Source: Photobacterium indicum (GTDB lineage Bacteria > Pseudomonadota > Gammaproteobacteria > Enterobacterales > Vibrionaceae). From it: a DNA stretch of 64,000 nt. Each line of letters starts with the position of its first letter. The stretch's first letter is position 1. The notes below the pieces were generated by a model, which did no database searches, was not told the origin of the DNA, and saw only the letters and a list, made by a program, of their open reading frames with translations. Shown here piece after piece: positions 38,765 to 47,188 of this stretch. The translations under genes were made by a program, and so were the position numbers. The stretch lies in NCBI RefSeq assembly GCF_003026215.1, contig NZ_PYOC01000001.1:248001-312000 (forward strand), written 5' to 3'.

Positions 38765-40807
38765 TTAATGGAAGTAGTTCACCTGTTGTTTCAAGTCGCC
38801 CGACAAACCTTGCAATGTGGCTGCGCTGTTTGATGTTTTAGCGACAACATCACGACTCTGCTGATTGAGATTACTTATCTCCGTCGCGTTTGCTGCAATT
38901 TCTTGTGACACATGCGCTTGTTCTTCAGAGGTCGCAGCAATCACTTCTGATTGCGCCGCAATGGCCGTCACTTGCATTGTGATACTTTCCAGCGCTAATC
39001 CCGCTTGAGTGGCTTGCTCTGTCACTCGTTGACCTTTCGTTTGACTCTCTGACATCATGGTCACAGCACTGTTGGTACACAAACGTAACTGATCAATGAT
39101 GGCAACAACCTCTTTCACTGATTCTTGCGTACGGTGCGCCAACGTACGCACTTCATCAGCAACCACCGCGAACCCACGTCCTTGTTCACCAGCACGCGCA
39201 GCTTCAATAGCTGCATTCAATGCCAACAAGTTCGTTTGTCCTGCTATCTCATCAATCATACGTGTCACGGCCTGAATGTTGTCACTTTCAAGGCTAACTT
39301 TATCGATCGCTTCTGCTGACTGACGCAACTGTTCATTGAGGTTCGCAATTTCGACGCTGACCTGCCCCACCAACTCAGAACCCGAGACACTATCTTCATT
39401 GGCTGATCGTACACTGGATGCTATTTCTTCTACTTGCTGCGCCACAGATTGCGCCGACGATGCCATTTCTTCGATGGCAGTGACCACTTGTTCCACTTGA
39501 TCCTGTTGCTTTTCAGACTGCGACAAACAGGCACTGGCATCACTTGATACGCTATCAGCTTGCGTTTGAACTGCATCACTGGTGGTGCGAATTTGACTAA
39601 CAAGCTCATTAAGATTGTGTGCCATATGACGCACACCATAAGTTAGGCGCTCAATTTCATTGTGAGACTGCGCTTCTCCGCCCGACATAGACAGACTAAC
39701 TTCGCCTTCCCCCAGACGATCCATATAACCAGAAAGCTCCGTCAGTGGGCGGGTCATTTTATTGAGTAAAATACTCAAACAAACAAATGTTACTGTGCCG
39801 ACCACCACAGAAATCATGATGATCAAATTCAACAGATCTTGGCTAGCTTTGGTTACTTCACTGACAAATGTGCCACCCAGCAGCTTCCAGTTCCAGCCTG
39901 GTACTTCGGTATACACCACATATTTTTCGCCAATCACACCTTGATATTCAAAGGGGTAAAATAACACCCCACTTGTCTGTTCAAAGATCTGACCAAACGG
40001 TTTATCACCATTGTAATCGCTAATAGCTATAATCGACTTATTACCCACTGGCTGAGTAGGGTGGTAAAGGTATACCCCAAGTCGGTTAGGATCATTATCT
40101 GTTACAAATGTATACCCAGTGTCACCCCAAGAGATATTGCCTAGATTTGCAAAAATAGCTTTCGTTGCGGCTTCAATCGGTAATCCAATGAAAGAGATAC
40201 CTTGAACCTGACCATGAGTATCTTTGATCGGGGAATAATATGTTAAGTAAGCATGCCCAAACAGCGTAACTTTTGCGTAGTACGGTTTACCACTTCTCAA
40301 AGCGGCATAGCCAGGGTGGTTTTTCCCTAATAAAGTGCCTACCGCACGCTCTCCACTTTGAGTTTTTAGTGAGGTGGCTACTCGTAAGAAGTCACCTTGT
40401 GAGGCAAGGAATAAAGTTGCTACAGCACCGGTGTCTTGAGTGAAGCGATCAATCGTTGTTATGTTCCCCACCAAAGATTGATCATTGATAAAGGCATTAA
40501 CGACCTGTTGGCCTTGATACTGGGTTAGTTCACCATTAAACGTAATCCCATGCAAATAACCATTACGAAAAGCACTTTCTAACTGCTTGGCATTGTCTAA
40601 ATATATATCAAATTGACTCGCAATCGTGTCAGCCAGCGCATTAAGTTTTGACTGATGCTCTTCCATGGTTTCTTTTAACAACACATCAGAAGCGTTTTGA
40701 TACACCATGGTTGCGATTGAAGAAAATGAAATAATCAAAAAGAGGCTAATCACCAACCGTAACTGGACGCTAATACTGCTATTTTTTATCTTTTTCCACA
40801 TGTACAT
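38765..40807 (-). CDS. Methyl-accepting chemotaxis protein with double-Cache sensor (680 aa)
   Basis: Membrane chemoreceptor feeding CheA/CheW. Transmembrane helix near 15-37, periplasmic Cache3/Cache2-type sensor (about 40-325, with [40 protein letters not shown] and a late [19 protein letters not shown]), second helix near 328-350, HAMP, then the signalling domain. The hairpin tip reads [40 protein letters not shown]. The ATG follows an in-frame TGA directly and has no ribosome site at the right distance. GGAGGAG instead serves an 11-codon out-of-frame leader that overlaps the start, so initiation may be coupled. Confidence 0.93.
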   Translation of the reverse strand: MYMWKKIKNSSISVQLRLVISLFLIISFSSIATMVYQNASDVLLKETMEEHQSKLNALADTIASQFDIYLDNAKQLESAFRNGYLHGITFNGELTQYQGQQVVNAFINDQSLVGNITTIDRFTQDTGAVATLFLASQGDFLRVATSLKTQSGERAVGTLLGKNHPGYAALRSGKPYYAKVTLFGHAYLTYYSPIKDTHGQVQGISFIGLPIEAATKAIFANLGNISWGDTGYTFVTDNDPNRLGVYLYHPTQPVGNKSIIAISDYNGDKPFGQIFEQTSGVLFYPFEYQGVIGEKYVVYTEVPGWNWKLLGGTFVSEVTKASQDLLNLIIMISVVVGTVTFVCLSILLNKMTRPLTELSGYMDRLGEGEVSLSMSGGEAQSHNEIERLTYGVRHMAHNLNELVSQIRTTSDAVQTQADSVSSDASACLSQSEKQQDQVEQVVTAIEEMASSAQSVAQQVEEIASSVRSANEDSVSGSELVGQVSVEIANLNEQLRQSAEAIDKVSLESDNIQAVTRMIDEIAGQTNLLALNAAIEAARAGEQGRGFAVVADEVRTLAHRTQESVKEVVAIIDQLRLCTNSAVTMMSESQTKGQRVTEQATQAGLALESITMQVTAIAAQSEVIAATSEEQAHVSQEIAANATEISNLNQQSRDVVAKTSNSAATLQGLSGDLKQQVNYFH

Positions 40808-41162
40808 TCAGAGTAAGTCATAGTGACTTCTCCTCCACCGATAAATTTGAAAAAGAATGATGCATAGAATTTTTTGATGTGTAAATTACCAGACATGCAT
40901 AAATCAAATAGAAATACAGTTACCTTGATCTAAGTTAGCTTAATGTGTGCCAATTTGGGTGATTTACGTGCGAGATGTAAAAAAATCCCCCATTCAATCA
41001 TAACTAATTACCTTATATATAAGCCACTTAGCGCATATTGATTGTTTGATTAATAGGGGGGCTCTTTAGGAGAAGAATGTTTCACTGCAGGGTTTTATGG
41101 GCACTTTCGCCAATTGACGCAAGCAAAGCTGTTTCATGAAACCATGAATCGAATTGTTTACT
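40808..41162. other. Intergenic region with chemoreceptor promoter and a gene fragment
   Basis: The left half is the upstream region of the chemoreceptor gene. The right part carries the radical SAM fragment described separately. No intact gene is present. Confidence 0.5.
41075..41151 (+). pseudogene. Fragment of a radical SAM gene copy
   Basis: The plus-strand frame reads ECFTAGFYGHFRQLTQAKLF then HETMNRI. It aligns without gaps to residues of the radical SAM protein at 2015-2902 (ARFAAGFNGQFRQLTQAELF, HEMK). About 16 of the first 22 positions are identical, and the DNA also matches (CAATTGACGCAAGC). The flanking sequence does not continue the match. It is a relic of a paralogue or of a partial duplication, at least 38 kb from the intact gene. 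Confidence 0.75.
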
Positions 41163-41552
41163 CTATTTGCTCTGTGATTGACGATCTGCTGGGTGATTCA
41201 CACCATCACTAACTGGCACTTCACCTAATTCATACGGGTTAATGCCGTCTAAACACCCTACATTGATCCCGAATTCCGTCGGATCTGAGCGGCGTTGGTG
41301 ATGAGTGTAAATACCACAGTTAGAACAAAAGTAGTGTTTTGCCGTATGGGTATTGAACTGGTACAAACGTAGTACGTCTTCGCCAGCCGTGATAGTCAGG
41401 TTGGATAAGGTTACGGATGCCACGATAGCCCCTTTGCGTCGGCACATGGAACAGTCGCAGCGGCGTAATTTTTCTAGCCCATTAGGTAACTTCACGGTAA
41501 ATTTCACGGCACCGCAATGGCATTGCCCGGTATGAATAGGTTTGAGATCCAT
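41163..41552 (-). CDS. GFA/CENP-V family zinc protein (129 aa)
   Basis: Member of the glutathione-dependent formaldehyde-activating (GFA, Mss4-like) fold family. The zinc ligands are intact: GQCHCGAVKF, RRCDCSMCRRKG and YFCSNCGIYTHHQ. Length is normal. Most members have no proven activity, and formaldehyde activation should not be assumed. It lies 28 bases downstream of yjfC in the same direction and is probably co-transcribed with it. Confidence 0.9.
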   Translation of the reverse strand: MDLKPIHTGQCHCGAVKFTVKLPNGLEKLRRCDCSMCRRKGAIVASVTLSNLTITAGEDVLRLYQFNTHTAKHYFCSNCGIYTHHQRRSDPTEFGINVGCLDGINPYELGEVPVSDGVNHPADRQSQSK

Positions 41553-41580
41553 TTCTTTTGTATTCCCTTGTTTGTGCTAA

Positions 41581-42744
41581 CTACAAAATAATGTGTGGCA
41601 AATAACGAGACATATCTTGAGTGACTTTTGATTTGTCTTCTCTTATCGAGATCCCTCCCGGTTTGTCGTTAACCAGCCAACTGCCAATTAGGGTGTAATA
41701 ATCACCAAATTTAGGCAAAGGGTGGTATGCCTGATAGATCACCCCTTCATCACCGTAAGGACCGTCAACTCGCAAGGTTTGCTTGCCATTTTGGACGATG
41801 GAAATGTTGGCACCTTCACGTGCAAATAACGGCTTGATAACGTAGTCCCGCAAGCTACTAAGCCCTTTGTCATCCGGGAAGTAGGCGGGCAATAGATTGG
41901 GGTGATTATGAAATTTTTGCCATAAAAGGGGCAATAGTGCTTTGTTGCTAATCACCGACTTCCACATGGGTTCCAACCAGTTAACCTTGGCATCGGTTAG
42001 GTTTTCTGCATAGTTTTCACGGAACATAAATTCCCAAGGGTACAGTTTGAACATCCAACGAATAGGGCGGCTTGCCATATCGGTGAATTCCCCTCTATTG
42101 TTCAAGCCAATATCTTCGATGTGAACAAAGGCAGTCGATAGTCCGGCTTCTTTTGCACAATCTTCCATGTATTGAACAGTGCCACGATCTTCTTCTGTAT
42201 CATGACAACAAGAAAAGTGCAGTGTTTGGCCTGGCTGAGAATGCGCTAACTCTTTAAAGCGATTGATCAGCAGCTCTTGCAGTAAGTTAAATTGGTCTGC
42301 ATCACGGCGAATAGCTCCGCTTTTAACTTGATCTTCAAGCCATAGCCATTGCCAGAACCCTGTTTCGAAAAGAGAGGTTGGCGTATCCGCATTGTTTTCA
42401 TATAGCTTCGCATGCCCTGTACCGTCATAGGCAAAATCTAAGCGAGAATAAAGTGAGGGTTCTTTACGTTGCCATGAATCTAATACGTTTTGCCACATGG
42501 CTTCTGGTATTTGGAATTTACGTAACCAATATTCATCTCGTACGACAGTATCTACCACATCAAGACACATCTGGTGTATCTCTTCGGTTGGATCCTCGAT
42601 ATCACGTTCAATTTGCTCTAACGTGAATTGATAATAAGCGGTCTCATCCCAATAAGGGTCTTCATACATCGAGTGAAAGCCAAAGCCATATTCGGCGGCT
42701 AATTCACGCCAATGTTTACGTTCCTTACTGTCAATTCTGAGCAT
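41581..42744 (-). CDS. yjfC: Glutathionylspermidine synthase-like ATP-grasp protein YjfC/YgiC (387 aa)
   Basis: Homologue of the C-terminal synthetase half of glutathionylspermidine synthase, as in E. coli YgiC and YjfC, thought to form an amide bond using ATP. Family blocks are AAEYGFGFHSMYEDPYWDET, RLDFAYDGTGHAKLYENNAD, TPTSLFETGFWQWLWLED, IKPLFAREGANISI and the late YYTLIGSWLVNDKPGGISIR. In E. coli the gene sits in the yjfIJKLMC cluster. Here it is about 12 kb from the other yjf genes (54.5-58.4 kb) and paired with a GFA gene. YgiC/YjfC partner with YgiB/YjfM-type DUF1190 proteins, present here at 54504. Confidence 0.92.
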   Translation of the reverse strand: MLRIDSKERKHWRELAAEYGFGFHSMYEDPYWDETAYYQFTLEQIERDIEDPTEEIHQMCLDVVDTVVRDEYWLRKFQIPEAMWQNVLDSWQRKEPSLYSRLDFAYDGTGHAKLYENNADTPTSLFETGFWQWLWLEDQVKSGAIRRDADQFNLLQELLINRFKELAHSQPGQTLHFSCCHDTEEDRGTVQYMEDCAKEAGLSTAFVHIEDIGLNNRGEFTDMASRPIRWMFKLYPWEFMFRENYAENLTDAKVNWLEPMWKSVISNKALLPLLWQKFHNHPNLLPAYFPDDKGLSSLRDYVIKPLFAREGANISIVQNGKQTLRVDGPYGDEGVIYQAYHPLPKFGDYYTLIGSWLVNDKPGGISIREDKSKVTQDMSRYLPHIIL

Positions 42745-43028
42745 TCGTGATTGTCCTTACTGCATACAAAGGGTGTTATACACAAGTTACCTTGAGGTGG
42801 CTTGGGTATAAAGCGTTACGCTACTGAGAATATGACACTTTTCAGCGTGATAGCCAAACTTGAGTTGTAATATTTAAAGACGAATACCGAGGAGGAGCGA
42901 GTTAAACGAAGGGATCATTAAAAAGCCAAAGTAAAAGGATTTCCAATGGCTTTATGTACAGTGGTATTTCATACACCTAAATTGATTTAGAAAAGAGATA
43001 CGGTGTTATGGAATATAAGAGAAGTCGG
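42745..43028. other. Intergenic region with an ERIC-like repeat fragment
   Basis: yjfC promoter region. Bases 42785-42810 carry ACCTTGAGGTGGCTTGGG followed by TATA, closely matching 1945-1970. I see no gene in it. Confidence 0.45.
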
Positions 43029-43337
43029 TTACATGATTTTTTGGTGCTTACTACTTACTACTGCACCATCTAGTATATTAAATTTATATACGGAGTTTTT
43101 ATCTGTGCATTCAAGTGCCTTCTCCAAGAGGGTGCATGTTCCACCTGCACGGGTGAACATACTTTGAACGACCTTAACCTCGGTGCCTTTATCGATGGCA
43201 TGTAATTCTTCTGTAGTCACTGGGGCAATACGACCAGATTTCACTAATTTAGGTATATCAAACATACTTGTTGTCTGGCAACCTGCCAATATAAATGGCG
43301 ACAATGTTATTAGCGCAAGTAGTTTTGAGCATTTCAT
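43029..43337 (-). CDS. Small lipoprotein of unknown function (102 aa)
   Basis: A signal peptide ends in the lipobox ILAGC (Cys20), followed by QTTSMFDIPK. Two further Cys (GTCTLLEKALEC) probably form a disulphide in the periplasm. The +2 residue is Gln, which favours the outer membrane. It stands alone between yjfC and the tetR gene. I do not recognise the family. Confidence 0.8.
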   Translation of the reverse strand: MKCSKLLALITLSPFILAGCQTTSMFDIPKLVKSGRIAPVTTEELHAIDKGTEVKVVQSMFTRAGGTCTLLEKALECTDKNSVYKFNILDGAVVSSKHQKIM

Positions 43338-43570
43338 TTTTATTCCCTTTAAGTGTTGAACGGTGTTTTATATTTTCGTGGGAATTTACCGTCAATAGAT
43401 TGGCGTGTAAACCTTTTTATATACCTATTGGGAATTTTAATCAGAAAGGTATTCAACGATTGAATGCTTACTTGCCTAAAGCTGGGATGAGGGAAAGGTA
43501 TTTATTGAAATGTATTGCGGATGCGGCACTCACCAGAAGATGAGTACCGATTTTGAACTGATTTGAAATA

Positions 43571-44179
43571 CTATTCTTTTAAATAGGTACATAAGAATTG
43601 TGTAACCGATGTTTCAATCGCTATTTGTTGTTCTTCTGCATTTGCTGGTGGAAGGTGGACTAATATTTGAGGCCAAAAGATAATCGCTTTGATTGAGGCA
43701 AAAAATTGTTCAGAAGCGACTTTTGGATAAGCGACATCAAGCTTATTGGCTGCAATCCCTGCTTCTATCCATTGAGTTAATCCAATACAACCTTCTAAAT
43801 CTTGAATCTTTTCTTGCATGATGGTCGCAGATTTACTTGATCGCATACATTCAGATAAAACCATGCGTGCAAGCGAAAGAAATTCATCGCTGCAAAGCAA
43901 TTTGACTTCTGTTTCTGCTATCGCGGTAAGCTGAGATTTTACCGATGTTGTGGTATTAAATTGAACGTCAGCAATGGTATGTATGTTTGAGAATAGACGC
44001 TCAATAATCATGCTAAATAGACTGTCTTTCGTTGGATAATATTTATAAAGCGTTCGCTTAGAGACTTCTGCTTTTTTGGATATTGCTTCCATGCTGGTTT
44101 GTTCTAGCCCTTTCTCAGTGAAAAGGGCTATAGCAGCCAGAATAATATTTTCTTGTTTTATTTCAGCAACTTTAACCAT
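43571..44179 (-). CDS. TetR-family transcriptional repressor (202 aa)
   Basis: The N-terminal DNA-binding domain is clear: ENIILAAIALFTEKGLEQTS, MEAISKKAEVSKRTLYKYYP then TKDSLFSMII. The ligand domain is helical, with a pattern similar to the AcrR/RamR group. It is divergent from the lipoprotein hydrolase at 44288, and the 108-bp gap contains two matching 26-bp dyads. It most likely represses itself and the hydrolase and releases on binding a lipophilic ligand; the ligand is unknown. Confidence 0.93.
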   Translation of the reverse strand: MVKVAEIKQENIILAAIALFTEKGLEQTSMEAISKKAEVSKRTLYKYYPTKDSLFSMIIERLFSNIHTIADVQFNTTTSVKSQLTAIAETEVKLLCSDEFLSLARMVLSECMRSSKSATIMQEKIQDLEGCIGLTQWIEAGIAANKLDVAYPKVASEQFFASIKAIIFWPQILVHLPPANAEEQQIAIETSVTQFLCTYLKE

Positions 44180-44201
44180 ATATCACTCAATATTATAAAT
44201 A

Positions 44202-44225
44202 AAAGTAAACGTATGTGTTTACTTT
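44202..44225. promoter_or_regulatory. Operator 1 of the divergent TetR/hydrolase pair
   Basis: A perfect dyad of AAAGTAAAC and GTTTACTTT around a 6-base spacer (44211-44216). It lies 22 bases upstream of the tetR start codon. Confidence 0.8.
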
Positions 44226-44246
44226 GTGGCGGTTCACGTTATCATT

Positions 44247-44272
44247 AAAAGTATACATCATCGTTTACTTTT
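44247..44272. promoter_or_regulatory. Operator 2 of the divergent TetR/hydrolase pair
   Basis: AAAAGTATAC and GTTTACTTTT around a 6-base spacer, one mismatch from a perfect dyad. It has the same half-site and spacing as operator 1, 46 bp centre to centre, and ends 15 bases before the hydrolase ATG. Confidence 0.8.
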
Positions 44273-44287
44273 GAGGCTAGCATAAAT

Positions 44288-45451
44288 ATGAATACCAAGT
44301 TGAAAACATCGTTGATTCCTTTAATGAGTGTACTTGGATTGGCTGCCTGTAATGATAATCCTATTACGGGGGAACATGTTCTGAGTGCTGATTTACGTCA
44401 AACGCGTATTGAACAATCAGCTCAATTCTTTGATGGCAAAGTTATTTCTCGTATTCCACAGGTTGAAAACCAAGAGGGTATTGTAAAAATGCTATGGAAA
44501 TTTTTTGCCCAACGTAGCCAATATAAGCCTTCACAAGCATTACCGTATCAAGATGTTGATATTACACGATTACAAAACCCTAGTGAGCAATTACGTGTGA
44601 CTTGGCTCGGGCATTCGTCATTATTTATAGAAGCCGACAAAACACGTATTTTAATTGATCCTGTATTTGAATATGCAGCCCCTGCTTTTTTTGCCCGAAT
44701 GTTTCAGCGTAATGTTGCGGCCCCTGTAAGCCGTGAAGATTTACCATTACCTGATGTGATTGTGATTTCGCATGATCATTATGACCATTTAGAAGAAAAT
44801 ACAGCCCGATTTTATGCCAACAAAGATGTGATGTTTTTTGTGCCGCTAGGGGTTGGACGTCACCTTGAAAAATGGGGTGTTCCACCAACAAATATTAAAG
44901 AATTTGATTGGTGGGAAAGTCAGAAAATAAATTCAGTAACCATTACTGCGGCACCAGCCAACCACAATTCAGGTAGAGGGCTGTTTGATTCAAACAAAAC
45001 GCTATGGGCTTCTTGGGCAATTCAGGCTGATACTGGTAGTGTATTTTTTAGTGGCGATACTGCTTATGGTGAGCATTTTAAGCAAATAGGCGAACGTTTA
45101 GGTCCGTTCGATTTGGCTTTTATTGAAGTTGCAGCCAACTTAAAAGAAGACAGTGGTTATCCTGTTGAAGGCTGGGGGCATATGCAAGCATCTCATACCA
45201 TGCTGGCACATTTAGATGTTCAAGCTGATAAATTGTTTCCTGTCCATTGGTCAACGTATGAACTTTTTATTCATCAGTGGGATGAGCCTGTAAATGATTT
45301 GATTGCAGAAGCGGCTAAATATGATGTTGAGTTAGTGACACCGATGGTAGGTGCTTCTATTGATCTGCCTTTAGCAGAGAAAACGGCGTATTGGTGGCAA
45401 GATGTTTATGACAAAGGTGCAGCAATTCCATTGGTGTTTAACTCACAATAA
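44288..45451 (+). CDS. Lipoprotein metallo-beta-lactamase-fold hydrolase (NAPE-PLD/UlaG-like, 387 aa)
   Basis: Predicted binuclear-metal hydrolase anchored in the envelope. The signal peptide ends LGLAAC (Cys21). Metal motifs: TWLGHSSLFIEADKTRILID, ISHDHYDHLE (HXHXDH), FFSGDTAYGEHF (Asp ligand) and FPVHWSTYELF (last His). The order and length match NAPE-PLD-like lipid phosphodiesterases and UlaG-type lactonases. A role in lipid or lactone turnover would suit control by a TetR repressor, but the substrate is not shown by the sequence. It is divergent from its likely repressor; the ATG has GAGG upstream. Confidence 0.9.
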   Translation: MNTKLKTSLIPLMSVLGLAACNDNPITGEHVLSADLRQTRIEQSAQFFDGKVISRIPQVENQEGIVKMLWKFFAQRSQYKPSQALPYQDVDITRLQNPSEQLRVTWLGHSSLFIEADKTRILIDPVFEYAAPAFFARMFQRNVAAPVSREDLPLPDVIVISHDHYDHLEENTARFYANKDVMFFVPLGVGRHLEKWGVPPTNIKEFDWWESQKINSVTITAAPANHNSGRGLFDSNKTLWASWAIQADTGSVFFSGDTAYGEHFKQIGERLGPFDLAFIEVAANLKEDSGYPVEGWGHMQASHTMLAHLDVQADKLFPVHWSTYELFIHQWDEPVNDLIAEAAKYDVELVTPMVGASIDLPLAEKTAYWWQDVYDKGAAIPLVFNSQ

Positions 45452-45552
45452 TAAGTAACGCTGAAATTGAGATAACAGATTCATTAAAACGTCAGAAACT
45501 GTAATTATGATAGTTGGTCTTATTGCTCTTATGAAGTTGACTGGAGGGAATC

Positions 45553-45981
45553 ATGGAAGTACATATTGCTAAAACCCAACAAGAATTAGAAAGGGCTGCC
45601 ACTGTTCTTGTGCAATTACGCCCTGCATTTAATATTGCTTCATTGTGTGAACAAATTATTCAACAGCAAAAGCAGGGATATCAAGTCGCTTACGTCGAAC
45701 TCGATGGGCGAGTTGTTTGTGTGGCTGGCTTTACAGTTAACCTAAAATTGGCGTGGGGTAAATCAATATACGTTGATGATTTGGTTACCGATTCAGACAC
45801 ACGATCTGTTGGGGCGGGAAAGCACATGATTGAATGGCTAAAGATGTACGCTAAAAACGAAGGATGTAGAGAAATACATTTAGATTCAGGTGTACAGCGT
45901 TATGGTGCTCATCGCTTTTATCTTCGTGAAGGCTTTAATATAACATCTCATCATTTTATGCTGAACAACGTCAGTGACTGA
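45553..45981 (+). CDS. GNAT-family N-acetyltransferase (142 aa)
   Basis: Acetyl-CoA dependent acetyltransferase fold. The core reads VVCVAGFTVNLKLAWGKSIY, VDDLVTDSDTRSVGAGKHMI (the R/Q-x-x-G-x-G/A acetyl-CoA loop is a variant, RSVGAGKH), EWLKMYAKNEGCREIHLDSG and AHRFYLREGFNI. Length is typical. GGAGGG lies close upstream of the ATG. The substrate is unknown. It could be co-transcribed with the hydrolase 100 bases upstream. Confidence 0.9.
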   Translation: MEVHIAKTQQELERAATVLVQLRPAFNIASLCEQIIQQQKQGYQVAYVELDGRVVCVAGFTVNLKLAWGKSIYVDDLVTDSDTRSVGAGKHMIEWLKMYAKNEGCREIHLDSGVQRYGAHRFYLREGFNITSHHFMLNNVSD

Positions 45982-46078
45982 TTGTTAAGTGCTGGTTTGG
46001 TTGAAACGGTAAGATAGCATCCAATCATTCCGATGAGGAGAAGCTTGTTGACCGTTCTTCTTTATTTCATTATTGGCG

Positions 46079-47032
46079 CTAAAGCCCTTCGACGTTAATC
46101 CAATTCCAGCGCCTTTGCACTTCTTGTACTTTCTGGTTGAGAACAATATTCCTAATATCCTCAACAAATTCTTCAATCAAGCTGCCAAATTCCCCCTTTC
46201 GGCTGATGACGGCTAACTGTCGGGTGATGCCAGGAGCAGGTAATGGCTGGCATTCCAGTTTATCCAGTAGCTCAAGCTGTCGAGCCAAAAACGTGGGTGA
46301 GGAAAGCGACCACCCCAATCCTTCTGCCACCATACCCAGCACGTTATCGGCGCGATCAAGAGAGAATTGACTCTGTGGCTTGTAGTTACGCCAGCGTAGC
46401 CAATTGTTGGTTTGGGTTCCTGTTGGTGTCCAGTTTTCATAGGCGATATAAGGCTTGTTTCTTGCCAGCCATTGGATGTCTTTCGTTTCCCAGTTTGCAG
46501 GGGTAACAACGACGTATTGCTCTCCCAATAGTGGGAACATGGCGAGATCCTGTGGGATATCCTGATTAGCCATACTGATGATGATATCGGTTTTGCCTGA
46601 CTGAAGTGAGGTTAGCAATTCTGGGGCGGTGCCAGTTATCTGGTTGATATGGGCAACTTTGGGTTGGAGATATTTGAGCAACTCTATACCCGCAATTTGG
46701 GTAACCGAATCGACCATGCCAATACGCAATCGGGGTAGCTTGCCTTTTTCTATCGAGTGCATCCAGTCTTGTAGTTTGCGCGATTCAGCCAGTAGTTTGC
46801 TGCCCTGTTCATACAGTTCACGTCCAGCCAGTGTCAGTTTGATTGGACGCTTACTTCTGTCTAGCAGTTTGCTGTCAAGTATCTGCTCTAGGCTCTGAAC
46901 CAGCTGTGAAACCGCAGATTGGGTTTGATTAAGCTGTTGGGCCGCTTTGCTAAATGAGCCGGTCTCGACCACGGTAATGAAGGTTCTGAGTTGGCGAAGA
47001 TCAAAGGCAATATTGTCCATATGTGGCTGCAT
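46079..47032 (-). CDS. LysR-family transcriptional regulator (317 aa)
   Basis: The N-terminal winged helix has LRQLRTFITVVETGSFSKAA, QQLNQTQSAVSQLVQSLEQI and LDSKLLDRSKRPIKLTLAGR. The remainder is the substrate-binding effector domain (RLRIGMVDSVTQIAGIELL and on). Two start codons (47032 and 47020) are equally poor in ribosome sites. It is divergent from the aspartase-like / MmgE / Dcu operon, so it most likely activates that operon in response to its dicarboxylate or amino-dicarboxylate substrate. Confidence 0.92.
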   Translation of the reverse strand: MQPHMDNIAFDLRQLRTFITVVETGSFSKAAQQLNQTQSAVSQLVQSLEQILDSKLLDRSKRPIKLTLAGRELYEQGSKLLAESRKLQDWMHSIEKGKLPRLRIGMVDSVTQIAGIELLKYLQPKVAHINQITGTAPELLTSLQSGKTDIIISMANQDIPQDLAMFPLLGEQYVVVTPANWETKDIQWLARNKPYIAYENWTPTGTQTNNWLRWRNYKPQSQFSLDRADNVLGMVAEGLGWSLSSPTFLARQLELLDKLECQPLPAPGITRQLAVISRKGEFGSLIEEFVEDIRNIVLNQKVQEVQRRWNWINVEGL

Positions 47033-47188
47033 TATAAGTTGAACTAATACTCTCTATTATATTCTCCACTGCTAGCTAAGTTCGGAGTTACGTCAAAAAA
47101 TCAAACAAAGCCATGGCATAGAATCCTAGTTATTCCGAAAGTACTTAAAAAGTATTTCCAAAATATCTAAAAAATGCAGGGCTTAGCG

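Noticed and set aside
45985..46176. 63-aa minus-strand frame between the acetyltransferase and lysR
   Set aside because: It overlaps the end of lysR in another frame, has no ribosome site and reads as a shadow of lysR.
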